The notes: a model not told the origin generated them from the letters alone. A stretch of DNA of 64,000 nucleotides from Roseomonas haemaphysalidis (GCF_017355405.1 NZ_CP061177.1:3713458-3777457), one strand, 5' to 3'; positions 19,146 through 28,028 are shown, counted from the first letter of the stretch. Made by a program: numbers and translations.

Positions 19146-19855
19146 TGCCGCTTGCCCCGGGGCGGGCCCGACCCCATACCGCCCCGGTGGCGCAAGATCT
19201 CTCATCCCCCCCCGGGCGGCGCGCCGCCTGGATCAACAGCCTGTTCGTGGACCACGCGGCGCTGCGCCTGCTGTGGCGCAACTGGGGCGTGGTGGCGCCG
19301 GGGCGGCTGTACCGCTCCAACCACCCCTCGCCCCGCCAGCTGCGCGCCGCCGCCGGGCGGCTCGGCATCCGCACCGTGCTGAACCTGCGCGGCCACCGCG
19401 ACACCTGCGGCTCCGACGCCCTGGGGCGCGAGGCCGCCGCCGAGCTGGGCCTGCGCCAGGTGGACGCACCGCTGGAAAGCCGCGGCGCGCCCCACAAGGA
19501 CCGCGTGCTGCGCCTGGCCAAGCTGTTCCGCGAGATGCCGGAGCCGGTGCTGCTGCATTGCAAGTCCGGCGCCGACCGCACTGGCCTCGCCGCCGGCATC
19601 TGGCTGCTCCTGCAGGGCGAGCCGGTGGAAGTCGCCATGCGCCAGCTGTCCTGGCGCCACGGCCACGTGGCCGCCAGCAAGACCGGCATCCTGGACGCCT
19701 TTTTCCGCGAATACGCCGCCTTCCAGAAGGCCCACGGCCCCAAGCCGTTCCTGGACTGGGTGGAACAGGACTACGACGAGCACGCGCTGCGCGCCGCCTT
19801 CAAGTCACGCCCCTGGGCCGACCGGCTGGTGGATGGCGTGCTGCGGCGGGAATAG
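19145..19855 (+). CDS. Cys-dependent tyrosine/dual-specificity phosphatase-like protein
   Basis: The 236-residue cytosolic protein has the CX5R phosphatase loop in LLHCKSGADRTGLAAG, with the candidate general-acid region before it and RLYRSNHPSPRQL near residue 55, as in the bacterial DSP-PTPase family. It begins in the hemF stop codon (TGATG), so it is coupled to hemF. The substrate may be a phosphoprotein, phosphoinositide-like or nucleotide compound; nothing in the sequence decides this. Confidence 0.8.
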   Translation: MPLAPGRARPHTAPVAQDLSSPPGRRAAWINSLFVDHAALRLLWRNWGVVAPGRLYRSNHPSPRQLRAAAGRLGIRTVLNLRGHRDTCGSDALGREAAAELGLRQVDAPLESRGAPHKDRVLRLAKLFREMPEPVLLHCKSGADRTGLAAGIWLLLQGEPVEVAMRQLSWRHGHVAASKTGILDAFFREYAAFQKAHGPKPFLDWVEQDYDEHALRAAFKSRPWADRLVDGVLRRE

Positions 19856-19860
19856 CCGGG

Positions 19861-19976
19861 GAAAGGCCGGGGGAAAGAATTCCTCCGATCTCCCATCTCT
19901 TTTTGTCGGTTGATGTCTGGCCGCAAGCACCAGAAGTCAGAACGAAAGAAGCGGTCCGGGGAATGCCTTTCCCGGC
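19861..19976. repeat. Degenerate paired hairpin repeat, convergent gene border
   Basis: The left half at about 19861-19905 carries GGCCGGGGGAAAGAATTCCTCC followed by CCCATCTCTTTTT; the right half at about 19945-19976 (GAAAGAAGCGGTCCGGGG to CCCGG) is its inverted counterpart. Both halves have lost perfect pairing compared with the copy at 26382-26547. It lies between two converging genes and may terminate both. Confidence 0.6.
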
Positions 19977-19982
19977 CTTCCG

Positions 19983-20396
19983 CTACCGCCCCGCCGGCAC
20001 CGGGCAATCCATTTCGCCTTCCCCACAGGACAGGTAGTCCTGCAGTTGCTGGAGCCGCGCCTCGGTCATCCGCGTCTGGCAGCGCGCGTCCAGGAACGGG
20101 GCCACGCTGCCGCCCCGGGCGTTGACGGTGGCAAAGGCGCATTCGCCGTCACGAAAGCGGATCCAGGCCCGTTGCGCTTCCAGCAGGGCGGCACGCGCCT
20201 CGGGCTCGGCCTTCAGGCGGCCGACCACCTGGTTGTAGGTGGCGTTCAGCCGGGCATCGGCCGCGGCCAGCTCGCGCGCCGCGCAGGCATTGGCGGCGCC
20301 CTGGGTGCTGGCGTCGGCGCAGTTGCCGGCCGCCAGGGCGGGGCCGGCGGCCAGCAGGGCCAGGGCGGCCAGGGTCATCATTCGGATCATGCTCAT
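19983..20396 (-). CDS. LprI/DUF1311 family secreted protein
   Basis: The 137-residue protein has a Sec signal peptide (hydrophobic run ending GPALAAG). Family features are a Cys after the signal, a second Cys in NACAARELAAADARLNATY, and Trp in AQRAWIRFRDGECAF, then Cys in DARCQTRMTEARLQQL. LprI proteins are lysozyme inhibitors in mycobacteria; most DUF1311 members are uncharacterised periplasmic proteins. Its start overlaps the ABC exporter stop by 4 bases, so it is translationally coupled to it. Confidence 0.82.
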   Translation of the reverse strand: MSMIRMMTLAALALLAAGPALAAGNCADASTQGAANACAARELAAADARLNATYNQVVGRLKAEPEARAALLEAQRAWIRFRDGECAFATVNARGGSVAPFLDARCQTRMTEARLQQLQDYLSCGEGEMDCPVPAGR

Positions 20397-22144
20397 TCCA
20401 CCGCAAAGGCCTGGGTGCGCACCATCCTGGCATACAGCCCGTCCGCCGCCACCAGGGCGGCATGCCGCCCCTGCTCCACCGCGCGGCCGTCCTGCATCAC
20501 CACGATGCGGTCGGCCGCCTGAACGGTGGCCAGGCGGTGGGCGATCACCAGGGTGGTGCGGCCGGCGCGCAGCGTTTCCAGCGCGCGGCCGACCAGGGCC
20601 TCGTTCTCGGCGTCCAGCGCGCTGGTCGCCTCGTCCAGCAGCAGCACGCGGGGGTTGCGCAGCAGCGCGCGGGCCAGCGCCACGCGCTGCCGCTGCCCGC
20701 CCGACAGGCGCGAACCGCCGGAGCCGAGCGGCGTGTCGTAGCCGGCCGGCAGCGCCGCCAAGAAGTCGTGCGCCGCGGCGGCGCGGGCGGCGGCCTCCAC
20801 CTCGGCGCGGGTCGCGCCGGGGCGGCCGTTGCTGATGTTGGCCAGCGCCGTGTCGTCGAAGATCACGGCGTCCTGCCCCACATAGGCGATGGCGGCGCGC
20901 AGGCTGTCCAGCGTCACGGCGGTGCTGGGGATGCCGTCCAGCAGGATTTCGCCCGCCGTGGCGTCGTACAGCCGGGGCAGCAGCGCCAGCGCGGTGGACT
21001 TGCCGGCACCGGACGGGCCGACCAGCGCCACCGTCTCGCCCGGCTCGGCGAGGAAGGACAGGTCGTTCAACACGCTGGCGCCGTCGCCGTAGCGGAAGCC
21101 GACGGCGCGGAACTCCACCCGCCCCGGGCCGTCCGACAAGGCCACCGCGCCGGCGGGGGCGGCGATGGCGGGCCTGCGGTCCATCTCGGAAAACACCCGC
21201 ACCAGCCCGCCGAAGCCCTCCTGCAGCGCGGCGTTCAGCGAGCCCAGCGCGCGCATCGGCTGGGTGGCGACCAGCAGGGCGGCGACAAAGCCGGTGAATT
21301 CGCCCACCGTGCCCCGCCCGGTGGACACCTTCCAGCCGACGAAGCAGAGCACGCCGGCCACCGCGAGGCCGCCCAGCGCCTCCAGGATCGGGTCCAGTTT
21401 GGAGCGGGTGCGGGCGATGTGCAGCAGCGCGTCCCGCAACCGGGCGAAGGCGTCGCGGGCCCGCCCCTCCTCCTGCGCCTCCAGCCCATAGGCGCGCACC
21501 ACGCGGGCGCTGGCGAAGCTCTCGGTCAGCATGGCCGCCGCCTCGCCCACCCGCTCCTGCATGCCGCCGGAGGCGCGGCGGATGCGCTTGCCCAGCCGCA
21601 GCACCGGCACGATCGCCACCGGGTACAGCACCACCAGGATCAGGCTCATCTGCCAGTCCAGGTAGATCATCGAGGCCACCAGCCCGATGACGGTCAGCCC
21701 GTTGGCCAGGCCGTTGATCGCCTTGGTCAGCGCCTCGCGGATCGCCTGGGCGTCGGCGGTGAAGCGCGCGGCGTGGCGGGCCGGCGCCTCGCGCGACAGG
21801 GAAGCGAGGTCGGCGCGCGTCAGGGCGCGGAACAGGTCGTTCTGCAGGCTCTCGATCACCCGCAGCACCACCGCCTGGACAGAAACCGCCTGCCCGTACT
21901 GCGCCAGCGCCTTGCAGGCCGTCAGCACGACGATGGTGGGCGGGATCAGCCAGACGATGCGGGAATCACCGCGCGTGAACAGGTCGAAGGCCTGCTGGAT
22001 GACCAGCGGGTAGAGCGCCGTGAAGCCCGCCAGTGCCAGCGTGCAGAACAAGGCGAGCACGATGCCGGCGCGGTGGTGGCGCATGTAGTCCCGCCACAGG
22101 CGGAGCGTCAGGGCGCGGGTGGTTTCGGGCGGGGGAAGTGCCAT
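20393..22144 (-). CDS. MsbA-like ABC exporter (fused membrane and ATPase domains)
   Basis: The 583-residue half-transporter has six transmembrane helices in residues 1-320 and then an ATPase domain: Walker A GPSGAGKST, Q-loop in YVGQDAVIFDD, signature LSGGQRQRVALARALL, Walker B VLLLDEATSALD and H-loop IAHRLATV. It acts as a homodimer in the inner membrane and exports an amphipathic substrate; lipid A precursor, peptide or drug are all possible. I start at ATG 22144; the longer frame runs into the hairpin repeat at 22186. Confidence 0.92.
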   Translation of the reverse strand: MALPPPETTRALTLRLWRDYMRHHRAGIVLALFCTLALAGFTALYPLVIQQAFDLFTRGDSRIVWLIPPTIVVLTACKALAQYGQAVSVQAVVLRVIESLQNDLFRALTRADLASLSREAPARHAARFTADAQAIREALTKAINGLANGLTVIGLVASMIYLDWQMSLILVVLYPVAIVPVLRLGKRIRRASGGMQERVGEAAAMLTESFASARVVRAYGLEAQEEGRARDAFARLRDALLHIARTRSKLDPILEALGGLAVAGVLCFVGWKVSTGRGTVGEFTGFVAALLVATQPMRALGSLNAALQEGFGGLVRVFSEMDRRPAIAAPAGAVALSDGPGRVEFRAVGFRYGDGASVLNDLSFLAEPGETVALVGPSGAGKSTALALLPRLYDATAGEILLDGIPSTAVTLDSLRAAIAYVGQDAVIFDDTALANISNGRPGATRAEVEAAARAAAAHDFLAALPAGYDTPLGSGGSRLSGGQRQRVALARALLRNPRVLLLDEATSALDAENEALVGRALETLRAGRTTLVIAHRLATVQAADRIVVMQDGRAVEQGRHAALVAADGLYARMVRTQAFAVE

Positions 22145-22185
22145 GGGCGGGGCGCTTAGCATGAAGCGAGGCGGTGGAAGGACGG

Positions 22186-22321
22186 TCAGGGGAATGAATC
22201 CCCTGAAACCCCTTCTTTTTTTCGTTCTGATTTCGCGTGCGCCCATCGCGGCCGGAGCGCCCCGGCTCCAGGGCCGGCAGCATAAAAAAAGACGGGGGTC
22301 CGGGGGAATTCCTTCCCCCGG
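22186..22321. repeat. Paired inverted hairpin repeat between MFS and ABC exporter genes
   Basis: Left half: an 8-bp stem TCAGGGGA/TCCCCTGA with loop ATGAA (22186-22206), then CCCC and a seven-T run (22216-22222). Right half, inverted: an A7 run (22284-22290), GGGGGTC and a 9-bp stem CCGGGGGAA/TTCCCCCGG (22300-22321). Each half has stem, C-tract and T-run in the order expected of an intrinsic terminator, in opposite directions. Confidence 0.75.
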
Positions 22322-22328
22322 CCTTTTG

Positions 22329-23633
22329 CTACGCCGCCGCCAGCGCCGCCGCCCGCACGCGGCGCGAACGCGCGAGCGTCAGCATGGTCGCCAGGAACAC
22401 CACCACCACGAAGGCCACGTAATGCGCCGGCCCCAGCGGGTCGGCCGCCACCAGCAGCGACACCAGCAGCGGCGTGACGCCGCCGAAGATGGCGTAGGCC
22501 AGGTTGTAGGAGAAGGACACGCCGGTGAAGCGCACGCCGGGCGGAAAGGCATTGACCATCACGAAGGGCACCACGTTGATCACGCCCACCGTGGCGCCCG
22601 CCACGGCGTAAAGCGGCAGCAGCCATTCCGGGTGCGTGTCGGCGCCGATGTAGAGCGCGTAGGTGGAGGCGATCAGCAGCACGCCACCGATCAGCCCGAC
22701 CTTGACGGCGCCGAAGCGGTCCAGCGCCAGGCCGCTGAGCATGGCGCAGACGGTCAGCAGGAAGGTGGCCGCCAGGTTGGCCTGCAACGTCACCACCGGC
22801 GAGAAGCCGTGCAGCTTCTGCATCAGCGCGGGCGTCATCAGGATCACCACCACCACGGCGGCGGTCAGCATCCAGGTCACCAGCATGGACAGCACCACGC
22901 CACGGCCATGGCTGCGCAGCACCTGCTTGATCGGCAGCTCCTGCGTCGCGGCGCTGGCGCGCATCGCCTCGAACACCGGGGTCTCGTGCAGGAAGCGGCG
23001 CAGGTACATGGCCACGAAGCCCGACAGCCCGCCCACCAGGAAGGGGATGCGCCAGGCATAGGCACCGACCTCGGCGGGGGTGAACACGCTGTTGATGCCC
23101 GTGGCCATCAGCGAGCCCAGCATGATGCCGCCCGTCAGCCCGCCGGTCAGCAGCCCGCAGGCCAGCCCGACATGCCGCGCCGGCACATGCTCGGCCACGA
23201 ACACCCAGGCCCCCGGGCCCTCGCCGCCGATGGCGGCGCCCTGCATCATGCGGAACACCAGCAGCAGCACCGGCGCCGCGTAGCCGATGGTCTCGTAGGT
23301 CGGCATCAGGCCGATCAGCAGCGTCGGCACCGCCATCAGGAACACCGACAGGGTGAACATCCGCTTGCGGCCCACCTTGTCGCCGAAATGCGCCATGACG
23401 ATGCCGCCCAGCGGCCGCGCCAGATAGCCGGCGGCGAAGATGCCGAAGGTCTGCACCTGCTGCAGCCAGCCCGGCATGTCGGCCGGAAAGAACAGGTGGC
23501 TGATGGCCGCCGCGAAGAACACGTAGATGATGAAGTCATAGAACTCGAGCGCGCCGCCCAGCGAGGCCAGCGCCAGGGTGCGGACGTCCTGCCGGTTCAA
23601 GGGACGGGATGGAGGGGCGCCGCGCTCGGCCAT
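22329..23633 (-). CDS. MFS transporter, metabolite:H+ symporter type
   Basis: The 434-residue protein has twelve predicted transmembrane helices. The loop 2-3 signature reads HFGDKVGRKRMF and the N-terminus contains GGALEFYDFIIYVFFA, both typical of the metabolite:H+ symporter group (citrate, proline/betaine, shikimate, dicarboxylate carriers). The substrate cannot be deduced. It stands alone between two hairpin repeats, so it is probably a single-gene unit. Confidence 0.9.
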   Translation of the reverse strand: MAERGAPPSRPLNRQDVRTLALASLGGALEFYDFIIYVFFAAAISHLFFPADMPGWLQQVQTFGIFAAGYLARPLGGIVMAHFGDKVGRKRMFTLSVFLMAVPTLLIGLMPTYETIGYAAPVLLLVFRMMQGAAIGGEGPGAWVFVAEHVPARHVGLACGLLTGGLTGGIMLGSLMATGINSVFTPAEVGAYAWRIPFLVGGLSGFVAMYLRRFLHETPVFEAMRASAATQELPIKQVLRSHGRGVVLSMLVTWMLTAAVVVVILMTPALMQKLHGFSPVVTLQANLAATFLLTVCAMLSGLALDRFGAVKVGLIGGVLLIASTYALYIGADTHPEWLLPLYAVAGATVGVINVVPFVMVNAFPPGVRFTGVSFSYNLAYAIFGGVTPLLVSLLVAADPLGPAHYVAFVVVVFLATMLTLARSRRVRAAALAAA

Positions 23634-24036
23634 GGTGATGGAACCTTATCGACAAAAGACAATCTCGTGCGCCACGGGTGGGCTGCCGCGCAACTTTAGC
23701 GAATGCGAAGGCCGCATGACATTCCGCTTTGGCGGATGCTGCGTTGCGGTGATCGCGGGGCTTCACGCAATGCGGCAGAAAGGTCAGGGGAATGGATTCC
23801 CCTGAAACACCTTCTTTTTTTCAATCTGTTTTCGGGGTGGCTGGGGCCTCGGGGGCGCTCTGACCGAACAGGCGGCCACGCAAGCCAGCAAAAAGAAGAT
23901 GGGGGCTCAGAGGAATTCCTTCCCCCGCCCTGCCTCGATGCCCGCAACCCTGTCGCCCACCTGACACGCAAGCGTCATCCGCACGTCACGCGCCCGCCCT
24001 AGGACGCCCCAGCACCCCATCGCCGGAGTTTCCGCC
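23634..24036. promoter_or_regulatory. 403-base divergent gap with a hairpin repeat pair
   Basis: This gap lies between the MFS gene (minus) and a solute-binding protein gene (plus), so it must hold both promoters. The first 150 bases are moderately AT-rich near 23640-23665 (CTTATCGACAAAAGACAATC). The middle is taken by the repeat at 23784-23930. I see no gene in it. Confidence 0.4.
23784..23930. repeat. Paired inverted hairpin repeat in a divergent gap
   Basis: Left half: a 10-bp stem TCAGGGGAAT/ATTCCCCTGA with loop GG (23784-23805), followed by a run of eight T (about 23814-23821). Right half: AAAAAGAAGATGGGGGC and a decayed stem at about 23905-23930. It is the only copy between divergent genes, where it would insulate the two promoters. 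Confidence 0.7.
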
Positions 24037-25644
24037 ATGCTGCGCCGCCGCCCCTTTCTGCTGTCCGCCGGCGCCGCGCTCGCCCTGCCGAGCGTGGCGC
24101 GCGCCCAGGGCGGCCCGCGCCCCTCCGTCACGGTGGCGGTGCAGAAGATCGCCAACAGCAACACGCTGGAGCCGCTGCGCGAGTCCTCCAACGTCAGCAC
24201 CCGGCTGATGGCCTCCTATGCCGAAACCCTGTTGATGACCGACTGGCTGGGCGACCTGTCGCTGCAGCCCGGCCTCGCCACCGCCGCCCGCCGGGTGGAC
24301 GACCGCACGCTGGAGGTGACGCTGCGCGACGGCGTGCGCTTCCACGACGGCCGGACCATGACGGCCGAGGACGTCGCCTTTTCCTTCGGCCCCGAGCGCA
24401 TGGGGGCGCGGGCCGGTGAGGCCGCGGCGCTGTTCGGCAGCGTGCCCACCAACCGCCAGGACCGCGCGGCGCCGCCCGAGGTCGCGGCCATCGCGCGCCG
24501 CGCCTTCCAGGGGCTGGCCAGGGTGGAGGTGGTGGATGCCCGCACCGTGCGCTTCGTGCACGACCGCCCGACGCCGGCCATCGAGGGCCGCTTCGCGCAG
24601 CTCGCCGGCATGGTTGTTTCCCGCGCCGCCTTTGAGGCCGCGCCGTCCTGGCTGGACTGGGCGCGCAAGCCGGTTTCCACTGGCCCCTATGCCATCGAGG
24701 AATTCCGCCCCGACCGCTCGCTGACGCTGGTGGCACACGATGCCTACTGGGGCGGGCGGCCGCCGCTGGCGCGCATCCGCTTCGTGGAGGTGCCGGAGGT
24801 GTCCTCGCGCCTCAACATGCTGGCCTCCGGCGAGGCCGACTTCGCATGCGACGTGCCGCCCGACCTGATCGCCCAGGTGGATGCCAGCCCGCGCCACCAC
24901 GTGGTCGGCGGGCTGATCATGAACATGCGGCTTTCGGTGTTCGACAAGAGCAACCCGGTGCTGGCCGACGCCCGTGTCCGCCGCGCGCTCACCCACAGCA
25001 TCGACCGCCAGAGCATCGTCGATGCCCTGTGGGACAACCGCACCGAGGTGCCGCGCGGCGAGCAGTTCCCCTTCTACGGCGCCATGTACCAGCCCGACTG
25101 GCAGGCGCCGCGCTTCGACTTGGCCGAGGCCCGCCGGCTGCTCAAGGAAGCCGGCTACAAAGGCGAGCCCATCCCCTACCGGCTGCTGAACAACTACTAC
25201 ACCGGCCAGGTCGCCACCGCGCAGATCCTGGTGGAAGGCTGGCGGCAGGCCGGGCTGAACGTGGCGATCGAGACGCGCGAGAACTTCCCGCAGGTGCTGG
25301 CCAAGGACAGCCCGCGCGGCGTCTGGGACTGGTCCAACAGCGCCTCCTTCAACGACCCGCTGTCCTCCATGCCCACCGCGCACGGGCCGGAAGGGCAGCA
25401 GTGGCAGGTCGGCGCCTGGCGCAACGAGGAGTTCGGCACGCTGTGCGGCATCCTCGCCGGCAGCATCGACCACGACACCCGTGCCCGCGCCTTCCGCCGC
25501 ATGCTGGAGATCGCGGAGCGCGAGGACCCCGCCTACACCGTCCTGCACCGCACGGTGAACTTCACCGCCAAGCGGCGCGACCTGCCCTGGAAGCCCGGCC
25601 AGTCCTTCGGCATGGACTTCCGCGCGCGGAACTGGGCGGCATGA
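24037..25644 (+). CDS. ABC transporter solute-binding protein, peptide/nickel family 5
   Basis: The 535-residue periplasmic protein has a signal peptide (RRRPFLLSAGAALALPSVARAQ) with an RR pair suggesting Tat export. Family 5 features are a TLRDGVRFHDGR segment near residue 90, the FSFGPERM insert, STGPYAIEEFRPDRSLTLVAHDAYWGG and DARVRRALTHSIDR. It binds oligopeptides or similar ligands for an importer, but no permease or ATPase gene is in the window, so it is an orphan here. It overlaps the following GDPD gene by 4 bases. Confidence 0.9.
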   Translation: MLRRRPFLLSAGAALALPSVARAQGGPRPSVTVAVQKIANSNTLEPLRESSNVSTRLMASYAETLLMTDWLGDLSLQPGLATAARRVDDRTLEVTLRDGVRFHDGRTMTAEDVAFSFGPERMGARAGEAAALFGSVPTNRQDRAAPPEVAAIARRAFQGLARVEVVDARTVRFVHDRPTPAIEGRFAQLAGMVVSRAAFEAAPSWLDWARKPVSTGPYAIEEFRPDRSLTLVAHDAYWGGRPPLARIRFVEVPEVSSRLNMLASGEADFACDVPPDLIAQVDASPRHHVVGGLIMNMRLSVFDKSNPVLADARVRRALTHSIDRQSIVDALWDNRTEVPRGEQFPFYGAMYQPDWQAPRFDLAEARRLLKEAGYKGEPIPYRLLNNYYTGQVATAQILVEGWRQAGLNVAIETRENFPQVLAKDSPRGVWDWSNSASFNDPLSSMPTAHGPEGQQWQVGAWRNEEFGTLCGILAGSIDHDTRARAFRRMLEIAEREDPAYTVLHRTVNFTAKRRDLPWKPGQSFGMDFRARNWAA

Positions 25645-26378
25645 GCACGCTGGTCGCGGCGCATCGCGGCGGCGCCATCCTGTGGCCCGAGAACAGCCCC
25701 ACCGCCTTTCGCGAAGCCGCCCGCCTGCCGGTGGAACAGGTGGAGTTCGACGTCCACCTGTCCGCCGACGGCGAGGTGGTGGTGATCCATGACGCGACCC
25801 TGGACCGCACCACGGAAGCGCGGGGCCCCGTCGCCGCCCGCACGCTGGCCGAGCTACGCGCCATCCGCCTGAAGGGCACCGCCGGCGAAACTATCCCGAC
25901 GCTGCGCGAGGTCGCCGCCATCCTGGCCCCCACGCCGATCGCCCCGCGCATGGAGCTGAAGACCGGCGCGAACGACGCCCGCTACCCCGGCCTGCTGCCC
26001 AAGTCGCTCGCGGTGCTGGACGCCGCCGGCCTCTTGCCCCGCACCACCGTCACCTGCTTCCGCCTGGCGCTCGCCGCCGAGGCGATGCGCGACCCGCGCC
26101 TGCAAGGCCGCGCCATCTGGCTGGTGGCGCGCGGCGTGGTACAGGACGCGGGCGTGCCCGGCGCCATCGCCGCCGCCCGGGCGGCCGGCGTGCCCATGCT
26201 CGGCCTCAACGCCGCCGATTGCGACGAGAGCGCCATCGCCACCTGCCGCGAGGCCGGAATGCGGGTGGGCGCCTGGGCGGTGAACGACGCCGCGACCATC
26301 GCCCGCGTGCTGGCGCTGGGGGTGGAGGTCTTCACCACGGATGACCCGGTGACGGCGCTGCGGCTGCGGGGGGCGTGA
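25641..26378 (+). CDS. Glycerophosphodiester phosphodiesterase
   Basis: The 245-residue TIM-barrel enzyme has no signal peptide. Catalytic His residues are in AAHRGG and VVIHDATLDRTT, and metal ligands in PENSPTAFREA, EFDVHLSADG and RMELKTG. It hydrolyses glycerophosphodiesters to glycerol 3-phosphate and an alcohol. Translational coupling (ATGA) to the upstream solute-binding protein suggests the two serve uptake and use of a related compound, which is inference. Confidence 0.9.
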   Translation: MSTLVAAHRGGAILWPENSPTAFREAARLPVEQVEFDVHLSADGEVVVIHDATLDRTTEARGPVAARTLAELRAIRLKGTAGETIPTLREVAAILAPTPIAPRMELKTGANDARYPGLLPKSLAVLDAAGLLPRTTVTCFRLALAAEAMRDPRLQGRAIWLVARGVVQDAGVPGAIAAARAAGVPMLGLNAADCDESAIATCREAGMRVGAWAVNDAATIARVLALGVEVFTTDDPVTALRLRGA

Positions 26379-26381
26379 AGG

Positions 26382-26547
26382 CCGGGGGAATGAATTCCCC
26401 CGGACCCCCATCTTTTTTCTGATCCATGGCGCCCGTGGGCCGGTTGCGCCCCGATGGCGGCCGGAGGGCTTGCTGGCAACAAGCGCGACTCTTTCAGTGA
26501 AAAAAGAAAAGAAGAGGGGGTCCGGGGGAGAATTCATTCTCCCCCGG
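26382..26547. repeat. Best-preserved paired hairpin repeat with T-runs
   Basis: Left half: a perfect 10-bp stem CCGGGGGAAT/ATTCCCCCGG around GA (26382-26403), then ACCCCCATC and six T. Right half, inverted: an A-rich run (about 26501-26516), GAGGGGGT and a perfect 12-bp stem CCGGGGGAGAAT/ATTCTCCCCCGG (26522-26547). The two halves are about 118 bases apart. It lies between two co-directional genes. Confidence 0.8.
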
Positions 26548-26584
26548 TTCCGCCCCCTGGCCTGAAGGCCCCACCCCCGGCAGC

Positions 26585-27727
26585 ATGGCCTCCACCGCCA
26601 CCGATCCGGAAGCAGCCCCCATGCCCCAGCACCCCCCCGCCGAGCCCGGCATGCCCGAGGACGAGATCGACACCCCCGCCCTGGTGCTCGACCTCGATGC
26701 CTTTGAGCACAACCTGGACAGCATGGCCGCGCTGCTGGCGCCGACCGGGGCGAAGCTCCGCGCCCATGCCAAGACCCACAAATCCCCCGTCATCGCCTTG
26801 CAGCAGATGCGTCGCGGCGCGGTGGGGCAATGCGTGCAGAAGGTGGCGGAAGCCGAGGCCCTGGCCTGGGGCGGCGTGCCGGACATCCTGGTGAGCAACG
26901 AGGTGGTGGCACCGCGCAAGCTGGCACGGCTGCTGGCGCTGTCCGGCATCAGCCGCGTGGCGATGTGCGTGGATGGCGAGGCGGGCGTGGCGCTGGCGGA
27001 GCAGGCGGCCGGGGCGGCGGGCCGGCGGCTGCGCCTGCTGGTGGAGATCGATGCCGGGGCCGGGCGCTGCGGCGTCCAGCCGGGGCCGGAGGCGGTGGCG
27101 CTCGCGCGGCGCATCGCCGGCAGCCCGCATCTCGAATTCGCCGGGCTGCAGGCCTATCACGGCCGCGCCCAGCACCAGCGGCGGCCGGAAGAGCGGGCGG
27201 CGAGCATCGCCTCCGCCGTGGAGCACACGCGGCGCACGGTGGAGCAGCTGCGCCAGCAGGGGCTGGATTGCCCCATCGTCGGCGGCGGCGGCACCGGCAC
27301 CTTTTTGCACGAGGCGTCGAGCGGCGTGTTCACGGAGATCCAGGCCGGCTCCTACGCCTTCATGGATGCCGACTACGCGGCCAACCACGACGCCCCGCCC
27401 TTCCGGCAGGCGCTGTTTCTGCTGACCCAGGTGATGAGCACGCCGCGCGCGGGGCTGGTGGTGGTGGATGCCGGCCACAAGGCGGCGCCCACCGATTCCG
27501 GCTTTCCCCAGGTCTGGCAACGGCCGGGCCTGCGCTACGCCGGCGCCTCGGACGAGCACGGCAACATCGCCGTGGAAGGCGGCGCGGCGCCCAAGCTCGG
27601 CGAAACCCTGCGGCTGGTGCCCGGGCACTGCGACCCGACGGTGGACCGCTTCGACTGGTATGTGGGGGTGCGCCGGGGGCGCGTGGAATGCCTGTGGCCG
27701 GTGGCGGCGCGCGGCGGCATGGCGTGA
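26585..27727 (+). CDS. DSD1-family PLP enzyme (D-threonine aldolase / D-serine dehydratase-like)
   Basis: The 380-residue fold-type III enzyme has the PLP Lys in AHAKTHKSP, the barrel motif VEIDAGAGRCGV, the phosphate-binding loop GGGGTGTF and the C-terminal metal site GHCDPTVD, where His and Cys bind a divalent metal in D-threonine aldolase and eukaryotic-type D-serine dehydratase. It acts on a beta-hydroxy D-amino acid; D-threonine aldolase, 3-hydroxy-D-aspartate aldolase or D-serine dehydratase cannot be told apart by reading. A later ATG (MPEDEID, residue 23) is also a plausible start. Confidence 0.85.
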   Translation: MASTATDPEAAPMPQHPPAEPGMPEDEIDTPALVLDLDAFEHNLDSMAALLAPTGAKLRAHAKTHKSPVIALQQMRRGAVGQCVQKVAEAEALAWGGVPDILVSNEVVAPRKLARLLALSGISRVAMCVDGEAGVALAEQAAGAAGRRLRLLVEIDAGAGRCGVQPGPEAVALARRIAGSPHLEFAGLQAYHGRAQHQRRPEERAASIASAVEHTRRTVEQLRQQGLDCPIVGGGGTGTFLHEASSGVFTEIQAGSYAFMDADYAANHDAPPFRQALFLLTQVMSTPRAGLVVVDAGHKAAPTDSGFPQVWQRPGLRYAGASDEHGNIAVEGGAAPKLGETLRLVPGHCDPTVDRFDWYVGVRRGRVECLWPVAARGGMA

Positions 27728-27864
27728 CCGGGGAAAAACCGAAGGCCCGCACCGCCCCACCCTGCCCTGGCCGGCGCAACGAAGCCGTGAATCACGGCGT
27801 TGAGAATTGCATGAATCGCAACGTGAGGCGAAACCGCCCACCACTGCTCCAGGAAACCGCCGTC

Positions 27865-28026
27865 ATGCCCGACGCCCCCTCGCCCCCCGCCAGCCTCCCC
27901 GATGCCGCCGAGGTGCTGCGCCTCGGCGCGCGGGAAGCCGCCCGCCAGGCGGCGCTGCTGCGCATGCCCGGCGCCGGGCAGCCGGTCACGGACCCGCAGC
28001 CGGCCGTGGCCGGCCGCGCCGCCTGA
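27865..28026 (+). CDS. 53-residue protein of unknown function
   Basis: An ATG at 27865 with an AGGAAA ribosome site about 10 bases upstream opens a short frame rich in Pro and Ala, with a central helical stretch (EVLRLGAREAARQAALLRM). Third positions are nearly all G or C, as in real genes here. Its stop is 2 bases from the convergent epimerase stop. No homology was recognised. Confidence 0.55.
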   Translation: MPDAPSPPASLPDAAEVLRLGAREAARQAALLRMPGAGQPVTDPQPAVAGRAA

Positions 28027-28028
28027 CC

